DNA of 64,000 nucleotides from Daphnia pulex (lineage: Eukaryota; Arthropoda; Branchiopoda; Diplostraca; Daphniidae), in the NCBI RefSeq assembly GCF_021134715.1, contig NC_060018.1:5535501-5599500 (forward strand), written 5' to 3'. Below the pieces are notes generated by a model that saw only the letters and a list, made by a program, of their open reading frames with translations, did not search any database and was not told where the DNA came from. The position numbers and the translations under genes are program-made. Every line of letters begins with the position of its first letter. The stretch's first letter is position 1. Positions 40,103 through 52,486 of the stretch are shown here, piece after piece.

Positions 40103-43100
40103 TGTACACGATGGCGGCTGCTCTATACATACTGTACTCTAGGCAACACGACGCAACGCACACTGAGAGAGAAATGGCTCCACCAGCTGACACTTCTTCG
40201 AAAAAAATTTCTTTTCCTTTTTTGAGAAACAAATTATTTCGGGCGTGTACGTTTACGGTGGTGACTAGCGGTCGGGCGAGTGAGAGAAAGGTGAAACCAT
40301 CAACATCATCATCATCGGCCAAAGCCAAACACACACACACACTCACACACAAACAAACGCAACAGAGAAAACCCATCAACCATCACTTCTACACACGACG
40401 GACACCCGTGTTTTCCCTTTTTTGCGGGCCCCGAGGCAAAAAGAGGAGAAACAAGTCAACTTTGTTTTTTCTATTTGTTTCGTTTGGGAATCAATTGATT
40501 GTTTTTCCCGAATCTGTACTTCTGGTTTTGACGATGAAGACAAGAAAAAAGATTATTACGGTGAGCTACAATTTCGATGACGCAGGCGTTTGCGTCGATG
40601 AGTTTGCCGGGTTTTCCCCCTTCGTGCGGTTTTTCGCCTTCGTTCAAACCCTCCCACACCATTTGACGTGTAACATCCAGTGCGGTTGATCAAACCTCAT
40701 CGCGTTATTACTGTCATTTCCGCTCCTGTTTCTGCTGCCCCCCCTTTTTGTTTGACTGTCGTGTGTGTGACTGACGACTCTGGCGATCTCACATCATGTT
40801 GTTGGATCATTTCGCTCTCTCTCTCTCCTTCTCTCTATCGCCTTAATTGTTGTTTGATCTTTTGCGTGGCGCAGCGAATTTGAAAGGAGGTTTTTTTTCT
40901 GTTCTTTTGCGTTCCTCTTTTCGTCTTCCGCCGCCTCATTTCTCCGCTGCCGCCCTTTTATATATATAATTTCTTTCTCCCCTTCCGTTTCTGTGTGAAC
41001 GAGCTCGCCTTAAAAAATAACTCCTCCCTCTACTATCGTATACATATTCTATTTTGTGCGTGAATTTCTGATTTTTATTTGATTTCTTCGCTTTTTTCTT
41101 TTTTGATCAACTTGTACCATATGTCGCAACAAGATATCCTCCTCCTCCTCCCCCAAATCCGTCCAAAAAGAGAAAACGCACAGGGAAAACAAAAACAGTT
41201 TTGAAATGTAGAAAAGAAGAATTATATTTAGTTGTTTTTTCTTGGTTGCTTCTCCCTTTTGGTTACGGAAAATTTTTCCCATTTTTTTTTTTTTCAAAAA
41301 TGTTTCCTTTGAATCGATTCATGATTATAATATGTAAGACGACCAAAATGGGTAAAGCAGATTCTTCTCGTCTTTTTTTTTTTGAATTCGTTTATGTACC
41401 GAACAACAACAACAACAACCAGCCACACCATGTTGTGATGATTTATAACAACAAGGAGAAAAATAATTCAGCCTCTCAAAACGCCCGAAACGGAAGAAGG
41501 TGCAGCGCGTGGCGCATATCGTTCCTCATGTTGCTGTTGTTGTAAATTTTTTTCGGGCTGCGAAAAGATATTGTGATATTCCTCGAGCGAAAAAAAAAAG
41601 AAATATTTGGGCGCCGGAGCTCCACTCGGCGCCTACACACACACGGACATACATAGACAGATAGAGCTAGGCAACTTAGGAAAAGAATAGGATGGCCGGG
41701 ACATGTATAAATAATACCGAGGCTGTGTCTCGCGCGTCTAACCGTTGAGTTGGAAGAGAAAAAAGTTTTGCTTGTTTGTTTGTTGTTTGGGAAGTAACCA
41801 CAGCGTGATGTGTGCAGCACACGCCCGCGATTGATATTATACTCGGCCTGAATTCAATGAGATCATCACTCAAAAAATAAGAAACAGCTGTCGACCTTTT
41901 TATTTCTTCCTTTTCGAACTCCCGCCTCTCCTTCGTGCGTCGGTAGAGAGAAAATATAAATATATTTTTTTTTCTCGGCTGAGACATTCTTTTGTATGCA
42001 TATCGTGCCATTTACAGTGAACGTGTGCGAGCGGTCGTCCTACTCTTTTTTTTCTGTTTTTCTCTCTCTCTAACCCTGAAATTTTTATAAATATTTCATT
42101 TTATTTCGTTGTTGTTCTTCAGTTGAATTTATTGTACCCCGATTCATTTGTCTCTGCAGTTTTATCATTACGAAAGAATCTTTCTACTTCATTTTTATTA
42201 TTGCATAATACGTCTCTCGTCTGTTTATTTTATAAAATTTTTCTGTTCAGTTCTCACCCTCCTATACTTTGTTGTTTTCTTACCGCCCGGAAGCAGCCAT
42301 AGGGTCTTATACCTCATCACATTCCAAATTTTTATGCAATAACAATTCAGCGTACTTTACGGTCTTATACATATAATTCTTCTTTTTCCTCCTTCTTTAC
42401 CTTTTTTTTTTCTTTTTATTATTTCTTGACGAAGAAAAAATATACCAAGAATGAGAAATAAAAAGAGTTATCACACGCCGACACATTCACTGTGTGAGCA
42501 AAGAGGGAGGAGGAGGGCGAGCACAAAAATACAATTGTTTTTTTAAAGATTCTCCACCCCGCTCGGAAAAAAAAATTCTTCTACGTTTTTTTTTCTCCCA
42601 GTTCGTATGTGTGTCATTCGCCATGAAAAACACAGGAAAGAGAAAAACAACTTCATTTTTTATTTTTTGTTATTTTATTATTGTGAAGAAGACGAGAGAG
42701 CCGCCTTGTTCATATTTCTTTTAACGGCCTTCTCTTCTCACACACATAGTTTGTGTTTTGGGAGAAAAAAACATTTTTTTGAGATAGAAAAAAGTGGAAA
42801 ATACTGCCGTTAATCATGCGTCATAAGTTTCTTTACTCAACACAGAAATAAAAAAAAAATACAGAGAAAACGCCTATTTATTCTCTCTCAAACGCACTTG
42901 GGGTTTGCTGCTGTTGTCCTCTCTGTACAGAACAAAGACGAAACAAATAATTTCTGATACTTTTTTTTTCCTCTCCTTTTTTTTACGTGTATAAACATCC
43001 AGACAATTATTCTCTCTCTCTCCTTCCGTTATTGTTGGTTTTTATTGTCCCTCCCGACTCGGAAAAAATCATCTTGTGTGTTTGTGTGTGATGACTCTTT

Positions 43101-46100
43101 GAGTGTGTCCATATTGTTTACGTGTGAGAGTGTGTGCGTTTTTTTTTTTTCAAATGTTTTTTTTTTTGTGTTTCTTATAATTTTTTTGTTTGGTTCTTGT
43201 TGGCGCCTCTCTTGTAACTGCGAGAACATTATTACGAGAGCGGCGTTTGCGTTGCGTGCTCTTTCGAGTTGTATCTGAATTTATTACACGTGGTGTGGAT
43301 GCAACACTTTTTTTTCCACCTCTCGATTCATTTCGATCGGTTTCACTGATAATGAATTCACGCTGATGGGGTCCCGCAATCACGCGACTATTGGCCGGCG
43401 CAGTCTCACCTTCTCGGCGTTCGATCGTGCCGCGCCGCCATCGACTTGCGAGAAGGGAACAAAAAAAAAAAAATAATTTAATGAACTTTTCACGCTGCAG
43501 CTACAAAATGGGTGGGTTGATTGTATTCGTACCATACGTGTGTACAATCGTCAACATAAAAATACAAACGCCGGGATGAAATTCTCCAGTGGAGAGAACA
43601 CCAAGACGATTTTCAACCGAATAACCGAACCGAATGAGTGAATTGACTAGCGCTACGGGGCTGCGAAGGATCGATTCTTTCCTATTTTTGGGCAACCGAA
43701 AAGAAAACCCAAATTCTCTTTTCGTGTTTACGATGATGATGATTATCTTTTACAATGGCGCAGTGAAAACGCTTTTCTATCAAAATCTAACGAGAGAAAT
43801 AGAGAAACACTATCGATTATAGAAGGGGCCAACAACCATCGCCAAAAATGCCAAGTAGCCCATAAGTCATAGAATTCATAACCTTGTTGCATCACCCGCG
43901 CGTTCTCGTTTTTCTTTCCTCGTTGGCCATCATTGCACCAGCAGCCGTGATGGGTTTTGCCCATTGCGGATCGTTAAAAAAATATATCCCTGAGCTTTTT
44001 TTCTTTTTTTTTTCTCGTTTTATTTTGGGAAAATGTAGACAAAATAAAAGATTTGTATTCGCTGTGTATGCTGGGGGGGTGACGCTGCATTGATGAATCG
44101 TTACAGCGGGTGGGATGTATAACTAGAGGCCGTTCAAACTTGATTTCGAAAATCGCCAAAATTCTCGTCACGAAAATCCTCCACCGAAGTGGGGATTACC
44201 CGAAAGAAAATTGCCTTTGCTTGTATCTGCATTTCATTGTTATTAGCGTAACCAGCGGAATTTGGTGATTTCCCAGGCTCCAGATTTTGTGTTTCTCCTT
44301 GAAGGCCTCACGTCTTACGTGTATCTACTCTATCACTACGGTACAAGATGGAACGTTGTTACTCTTAACTAGGTAGCCCTGACTCTCCACTCCATCTATC
44401 ATGTGCTGGATTTTTCGGCCGGTTGTTGGCCGTTCTAATTTGATCAAACATTTGGGTGTGGTCATCATATTTTTGGTTTTTCTTCTTTTCCCTACGCGAT
44501 CTATATGATTTGTTGACTTGCCGTTTCTTTTAATGGGACAGCCGTCTGCTGGTCGACCCGTTATCTTGCACTGCCACGCTCAAAAGACCGCACGTTCCTC
44601 GCCCACTTATTGTCAGTCGTGCTGAGTGTTCAAATCACCGGCGATGACGTTGCGGCTGAGAAGAAGAAAAAAGAAATAGGCACACAACAACAACAACAAC
44701 AGTTGGGATGAGGGAGGGAGAAGAAGAAAAAATAAAAATCCAGCGGACTTTTGCGGATAGTTGCGAGTGTTTGGCTCCCAAACTACTGGCGCCTCTTAAC
44801 GGGAGCCCTTTTGCCTTTTCACTTTGGGTGACGCAGGTGGAGCGTGTAGTGTTACCCGAAAGAAAAGAATAATGATGATGATAATAATAATAAAATACTA
44901 TATACGTATGCACGCAGCGGGAATACAGGACCTTGCCTATAGTACCCGCTGGAACGGAACCGAAAAAGTGAAAGGCCTTATTTTTGTTTTTTCTTCTTCT
45001 TCTTCTTCTTTAATTCACGTAATTTATTTCATTTTTCGTCTTTCACCCGCTGATTCGTGTGGCATATGGGCCGCACCTGCCCTGATGGCCTCCTTGCGGT
45101 GCTCTCGACATCGTCAAAACGAGCCAAACGATTATCGCATTACGAAATCTTCTTGGAAGGGGGGCCCCACCACCACAATTTCGACCCCCCTTATGCCCTC
45201 CCCTCGTGTGTTTTTTTTTTCTTTCGGGAGAAATGGGAAACAATTGAAATTTTCATCCTCACGAAATGGCAATCAGACGAGCGAAAAAAGAGAGAAAGAA
45301 CAAAAAGAAGAGAGAGAGAGATGGAAAGATACTGAGTTAAGAGAAGGGAAAATGCAGTTTGATTATCGAGGGCCAACAAACAAGAAGAAGAAGAAGAAGA
45401 ACTGGCAAAGGCAGAGAAACGAGAAACGACTGTGTGAGAATTCCCGCATCAGAGCAATCGGCATTCACCACAGTACGTCTACTAAACTAACTATACAATC
45501 TCTCCCTCCAGCACAGAAGGTGTAACAGTTCGGCCGTGTCCCTTTTTTTCTTCTTCTTCTTTCAAAATAATAAATGAAATAACCGTTTTCTGCGTACGAC
45601 AATCATCTTTTTCCTGCCTTCACTCTGGGCACCAGAAAAAAACAGGTCCTAGCCATCTCTCTCTCTCTCTCCTTGTAAAACGTTATGTAGCATACATGGT
45701 TGTTACATCCTATATACAGGAGGCAATCAAATCTGCGAGCGGCGGCGCCTCACTAATGGGTCAATAGCTCTTGTGTCGACGAAAAAGTAACAAAGACAGA
45801 GAGACCTTTATAATGACCGTGAGAAGTCATCCGGATGGTAGTGATGGCGGACCAAAGTTCCGAATGGAAAAAGAGAAAAGAAAAAAAGGCATTTGAATAT
45901 TGTATGAGAAAAAAGAGTAAGCTCTAGCGATATATACGTTACGTAAGAAGATGAGGGGCATCAATGCAATCTACAAGTTATGTGCATAAGGACTGACGAC
46001 ACTTTATGCGTGAGCTCGTTGGCCCTTTTAAAATTTTTCGGCGCGCTTTATTTTTTTTTTTTACAACCGTTCAAAATATTTCGATGGGAATTATTATTTT

Positions 46101-49100
46101 GTCTACTTTTTTCTCGTGAAAGGTTTTCTTGTTATCTGGTTGCCTTCGTCCCCATTTTCCCCCTTTTGCCAAGATTGCGCCGAAGCGGATGCCATCCAAT
46201 CGATTTCTCCTACCCAAGTCGTTAAAGTAGAAGAGAAGGAAAACAATTTGACATAAGAGTTACAATTACACTCTATGGGTTTTCCGTTCTTTAATTTAAT
46301 TTTCTTTTTCTACGGGCATGGATGGCGGCCCGTACGCGTTCAAGTCTCTGTCTGATTCGACCCGACGGATGGGCGGATGGTTTAGACGCTAACGCATGCG
46401 CGTATAAATCTGTCGTGAGAGGCGATCCTGATCGGCATTTTTGCAAAGTCCCACAGCGGGAGAGCCGCCTAGGCGCCCAGCCCAGTGCCTATTGCCTAAC
46501 CGCTCGATCAATCGTTCGTGCCATATAATATTGTTAGATTGTATAGAGCTATGCGTGCGTGTGTGTGTGTGAGTGTGTGTGTGTGTCTAGCGGGCGGCAT
46601 TTCATCGAGCGTTTCGAGATGTGACCATAACCGGACGACCGCTGTCACATCCTTTTCAAATAGTCCTTGGGTAGAGGGGAACTCGATGTAGTTGTAATTT
46701 ACGTCACCATATGGCATCAGCAATGCATGCAGTCAGTCTCAGTCGGGGAGTCCATTGGCCTTGACTTGATGGCCGGCCAAATTCATTCGTCAGACAAGTC
46801 GCCATGGGGAAAGGAGGCGAGCGCGCGCGCTGGACTTGGCGGCGTACAATTATTGATTTGTCTCGACGATTGGCAACTTGACTTATTACCGGGACAGCCC
46901 GACAAGAGAGCGCCTACTATATAGAGTTGTAATAAATGGTGTCCGCACGAGTCGCCGTTGCCAACCCAAGGGTCACTCTCTCTCTCTCTTTCTCTCTCTC
47001 TATACAGAAACAATTCTAAATCCGGGAATGGTCATATGCCAAAACCGGATTCGTCCCGACCTAAAAAAGAAAGAAAAAACAAACAAATAAGAAATAAGAC
47101 GGGAAAAGGCTATAAAATGCTATTTAAAAGAAGAAAAAAAGAACCCACACACACACACACAAAACAACAACAAAAAAAAGAGCCGTCCCGTGTATCTTGT
47201 GTGTGTGTATATCAAATCGCACCTGCTGCATTTGGACGACGAACTAAGAAAATAAGAAAAGAAACATGCAACGCTCATAAATCAGATTTAATGTCACTTT
47301 TTTAGACGTTCTAAAAACCTACCGGCTTTGGATGGTGTCACGAGATATAGTCCCATACAGAAACCCTGAAGATCCGTTCACGTCGACAGCTTCTTAAGAA
47401 AAGGCAAAGAAGAAGAAAACAACAACCCCAAAAGCCGAGAGCGAATGTTACCGAGGGGCTCTCGTCTGTTGCTCCAGCATCAGGTGGAATAGATGGCCGA
47501 AGCACACAACAATCAACATCGTCATCGTCGCCCGTTTATTTATTTTTTTTTTCCCCCACACACATTTTCTCTCATTTATCAACGACATATAATATACACG
47601 GTCGCGATAATCCGACATTAGTGTCGGCCGGGGGGGTTCTCTCTTCTTCTTTGCTACGGCCACGGCCGTTCATAAATGTCTTGACAGAATGCCTTGGCTG
47701 AATCAGAAATGGATACGACTGTAGGCTAAAATTGAATGAGCGAAATGGGCGACGACGTTTTCTGGCGCGCCGGACAAACACAAGAAAAATTTGAAGAAGA
47801 AAAATAAAAAAAAGACGCGTGACGTGTTGAATGTTTAACCGGGTTGCCAACGGGCGGTGGATCTCGGACCCCAACGCCTTGAGATTAGATCGCCTTCGAA
47901 TTTGAATTGTATGAACTGACCGTCGATCCGTCTTCTCTATTTCCCACAATCCCCCAGCAAACACAAAAAAGCCAACGCAAGCTGCGTTCAATTTAGAAAA
48001 GATTTACAAGGCGAAGATTAATTTCCAAGCGTTTCCAATCCGAAACCCGACGACTCCTAGGAATTTTTTTGCCCCTCTCTCTCTCTTCTTTTCAGTCATT
48101 TACACCTTTTTCACCTTTTCAGGAGTTGAGAGAGCAAACATTTTCTTGGGTTTTTCTTTCTTTCTTTCTCCCTTTAATGGCTCGTATAAAGTTATAAGGA
48201 AAACGACTGCCCTTTTTTTTCGGAGGCGGATTCTTACTGTTTTTATCGAATCTCAACTTTCTGTATTTTTTTTTTTCATTTCACGAAATGGCCGTTAGAA
48301 GGAGAAGGACAACAAAAAAATACGAGGTGGATTTTTATACAAAATGTTTTCCCCCAGAGTGAATATAGTCGGCGCGATATGTCAGCGATCCAGAGGAGGC
48401 AAAGGCGTGCTTAATATGTGCAGCATCATCATCGGAGGAAGGCCGACGTGCCCCACTACACCAGGATATGTGTGTGGAGCAAGGAGCCAGAGTGCTGCTG
48501 CTGCTGAGCCTCTAGGAGGAGAAAGATGGCAGGGACACGAGGGGCTTGGCAATGGCCATTCCCAAAAAAGATTTTTCGCATTTGAGGCAGGAGGTGAAGA
48601 AGACCAGCCCTTTTCTTCTTTAATTCTTCTTCATCTTCTTCTAGCAGCGTCCCGAAACCTACTTTCAGAATCGAGTTGCAGGATGATGGATTCGTTTTCT
48701 CGAGCCTCCCTCCATTTTACCCAACCGAAAGCTTTTGCCATTCAGTTCACGGTCTTTTACGCGTAAATGTTTTTTCTTCTTCTTCATTTGGATATGCTGC
48801 CAACCCGCCTCTCATCTTTCCATCAACAACAGCAACAACAGTCAGCAGCAGAAGCCAAAAGTCGAGAAAGGAGAAAGAAAAATTCCGATTGAAACTTGGG
48901 CTTATCGCACCACTCTCATCTCAAGTGGAAGGACTACCAGGTTGAACATTAACCGCGCTCGACGGCCTATCTAAACGTCACATCTCTTATATTATTATAT
49001 ACTACCATTTTTTTCCCCTCCTTCGTCTTCTTCTTTTCTATTTATGCGCTATATATAAGCAACGCGCATTTTCTAGGAGCAACACAACAACAGCAGTAAC

Positions 49101-50490
49101 AACCAGTCGGTAGATTTTTTTTTTCAGCTTTTAAAAAAATATTATAATTTGTTTTTTTTCTAAAAAATATTTATATGCGTCGTCATAAGCGGCAGGTCTT
49201 CTCTTTTCAGCATACATTACCAGCGGCCGATTGATTGAATTATTCTTCTTCTACGCGGCGCGCCTACAGCCCTCGGACGGGACGAGAACGAAGCCGAGGC
49301 TTTTTTTTTTTATTTTTTCGCCATCGACGCCCATCCAAAGTGAATAGGAGGAAAAAGAGCCAAGTGAGAGAGAGTTAGCATACAGACAGACACAAAAACT
49401 CCAAGCTCTTTTCATCTGTGTGTGTGTGGGAACTCTATCGGGAAAGGCAAAATAGCGGGATGTGTATACACCAGGCAACAACAAGGCGCCCATCAGGCAA
49501 GCTCACGATAACGTCTGATAGGCGTCTCCAAAAAGGATATCAAGGAATCCAGGAAGAGAGCTCTAGACTTTGGGAAAAAAGAAAGAAAGAAAGAAGAGTG
49601 TATACAACAGTATATAATAGTTGAAACGACTCCGTTGGCCTCACAAAGTGACATCATTGAGATAATAGGACGGGAGAGGTCAGACATTCGCGAGATCGGG
49701 TCGTTTTTTGTTTGTTAGTTAGAAAGCGGGTTTTATACTAGTTAGCTGCTTCTATACACAGAGATAGTTTCTTTCTAGTCTTTTTTTTCTAGTCTCTTCG
49801 CCGCATAATGGTGGCTCCGCAGTCGTCGTCGTCTTACCTAAACGGCCAGAACAGGAGATAAATGATGATTGGGCCAGCTTTGTTCAGAGGAGAGTGGAGG
49901 ATTTTTTTTTTAAAGGAAAGTTTTGGTCAGACTGCACAAGCTCGTACTATGTAGGATGAAGAAGAGTGACAAGAATGACGAGATTTAGAAGATGCAGACA
50001 GGCTTAATATAGACGGTATATACTATAGTCAGGGCCGCGCTATCGGCGACTCTACAAATTGGTCGTATATTCGAAAAGACGTGAATTATATTTATATCTA
50101 ATATCTACCCCGTCATGGTGGGAATAAAAAGAGAGAAAAAGCGCTGCTGGCTAGATTCGTGAGCCGATTCGCCGTGTCCCGCCTTTATATATCTCTGTAG
50201 AATCCAGGCTGGCCCGGCCCGGCACACCACGATCGAAGACAAACAACCGAGTCAGAGTAAAGTGTGTTTTGTGGCTTAATGACGGGGCCTTATCGTGATG
50301 TGGCGCGTCGATTTTCCCCCCAAGTCCCGTCAATCGTCGTAGATTTTTGCCACCTCATTCTCCAATTCTTGAATCTCTTGTGGCATCATTTGCCAGCCAT
50401 CAGTGACGGGTGAATAGAGAGGACGGACGAGATGTTTATCTCCGCAGCAGCACGTACCTTTCCTAAGCAAACATTCAGCACGACCGGTGG
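40103..50490. other. 3' side of KLF-type gene and intergenic DNA
   Basis: Starts with the 3' untranslated region of the KLF-type gene. AATAAA-like signals occur near 42455 and 42845, but the real polyadenylation site cannot be chosen. The rest is AT-rich simple sequence with poly-T, GA and GT tracts. No gene recognised on either strand. Confidence 0.55.
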
Positions 50491-50492
50491 CC

Positions 50493-50500
50493 TATAAATA
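50493..50500 (+). promoter_or_regulatory. TATA box candidate for the receptor gene
   Basis: TATAAATA is a full TATA match about 2 kb before the first firm receptor exon. An ATG at 50537 follows about 44 bases later and begins a hydrophobic 23-codon frame (Phe/Leu/Pro-rich, signal-peptide-like) that ends in TAG at 50606. No good splice donor rescues that frame, so the link to the receptor is uncertain. Confidence 0.3.
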
Positions 50501-52486
50501 AATAGAGGGAACCCTTGGCCATTTGTTTATTGGTTAATGCGTTTTCCATCCTTTCTTTTTCTTCCTTTCCCTATTACTGGCGTCGCTGTTCACTTCATCA
50601 AGCCTTAGACATCAATTGCAGTCCAGAATTAAGCTCACGATACTGCAGTCTTATTTGGCCTCGATGCAATCATCCAACCGATCAATCAATCACTCTTCAA
50701 CCGGTAGACGTCGCACTCGCAGAGCTTAAAATCTATGTAAACGTTGGCCTGACAGCAGATAAGAGAACACACAAGAGAAGGTGGGAAAAGGTGCAGGCTG
50801 TTGGCATTCTTTGCATAGTGCAACTGTGTGTGCGCTGCAGCACAAATGGCAGCACAGCTCTATCGTGAGCTAGATTTTAGCGCATCTGCTTGGCCGTCTG
50901 ATATTTGCCGCGATGCGGTTGACGTCAATAGCATCAGCGCGTGTGCAGATGTCATCCACCGAGTCGTACGTCCCAACAATATCGAACCGGAAACGTTCAT
51001 TATCGGACGCCACTGATGGATTCCACTGAGCTTCATTATGTCCGCGGTTGGCCATCCGTCCAGCAGTTGCTCACGCTCTGCGGTTAAGGCAACATTGAAG
51101 CCGTCGCCGGACATCGCTAGCAGTTTCTCGGAAAAAAGAAAAACCCCGTCGAAGCCGTTCCTCAATGCCACCACGACGACCGCCCCCTTGCCGCACAGTT
51201 TTAATGTTCTGTCTCGCCGCATGCCGCGTGATGGATACAGCAGCAGCCTATGGAAGCCTTGGAAAACAACTTGGTAAATTACATTAACCACCAGCGAAGA
51301 AGAGAGAGAGAGAGAGACCTGCTCTCCTTTTCCTCTCTAGACGTGGTCATGTTTTTTTGTTTTTTTGGCAACGTTGGTAATTTCTTAACTTCTTCTTTTA
51401 TTTTTATTTTTCATCTTTGAATTCCTCCACCGTTGGGAAGCTCTCGTTCACGACGACGAACTCGACCTGCTCCGACCGAGAAGCCACGACGAGTTATGGA
51501 TGACCAACCTGCTCGATGATGCTCGACACCTCGGATGTCCATCATCAATTAGCTTCACGACGTTCCGGATGTCGGCGGCTATCCGAATTACCGATGACAT
51601 TGTGCAACACGATCTGGGTATACACCTACGTACCACTTTGTGAATTGGCTTATACTAGGTAACACCGTAGAGGTCCATACCGCAACCGCATCAGCATACG
51701 TGCCTCTTTTTTTGATCGGCGAGGCTATTTGACTCGGATCGTGACACGGTGCGATGGCAGACGGTGGGATGCCCATTTCAAAGATAAGCGCATCTCGTGA
51801 TGCTGGCCTCCTTTTTTATGGGACTATTGTAAAAAAGAGATGGCATCAAACGAGTGTTTGTTTCCCTCTTCTTTTCTTTCTTCTTTGTGTGTGGCAGCGT
51901 CTCTCTCTCTCTCTTTCCGCCATCCAGGCAAATTGTATTGTTAAATTCTTGTATTAAAACACTTGCCGCTCGCAGCTGGAGGTCGGAGATTATTCGACGG
52001 TTTGGTGTTGGCGGCAACTGGATGCCGGGTCGCTCATGTCCTCCAACCCCTACTGTCGTCAACGATGCCGCTTCTGAGGCTGGATTTCATACCTTGCCCA
52101 TCCAACGAAGCAGCAGCAGCAGCAGCAGCACCTGGTGGCCTGGAAATTGAACGTTTGGAGCTTTACCGTCTCAATGCAAGTTCTTATTACAACTATCTGG
52201 CATCACCTACCCCCTTTTTTTATTTTGTAATTATATAATTTCATTTTGAATTACTCCCGCTCAACGGCATTTGCGTCGAAGGAGGCCAGCCGGGATTACT
52301 GTGGCCTCTACGTGTTCAACAAGTGGCTGGAACATCGCATCTGCTCCTCGTCAATGGATGCCGACTCCCGCCGTCTATTGCTGGACAATGAGACGCCATT
52401 CAAGCAAGCGATTCACTTCATTTCTAGTTTTTTCCAACGACCTTCCTGTCCGTCTTCTTTATTTGACTCTTTTTCACGGACGACAG
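50501..52486 (+). other. Unresolved 5' half of the receptor gene
   Basis: Moderately GC-rich DNA with several overlapping short open frames on both strands and a CAG repeat at 52110-52131. Frames of 60-140 codons (for example 50515-50868 plus and 50860-51291 minus) show no clear domain. By position this should hold the signal peptide and amino-terminal domain exons, or their decayed remains. Confidence 0.45.
51441..51617 (+). CDS. Candidate N-terminal-domain exon of the receptor gene
   Basis: Open plus-strand frame following AG at 51439-51440 and ending CTGG|GTATAC. The peptide around the start reads RWEALVHDDELDLL, which recalls the W-x-S/A-hydrophobic-YDD-x-L segment in the amino-terminal domain of kainate-type receptors. 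The similarity is short, and the frames on the opposite strand are also open here, so support is weak. Confidence 0.3.

Noticed and set aside
50860..51291. 143-codon minus-strand ORF
   Set aside because: Long for the region but no family features, and plus-strand frames are open at the same place; probably a shadow or remnant of the receptor N-terminal region.
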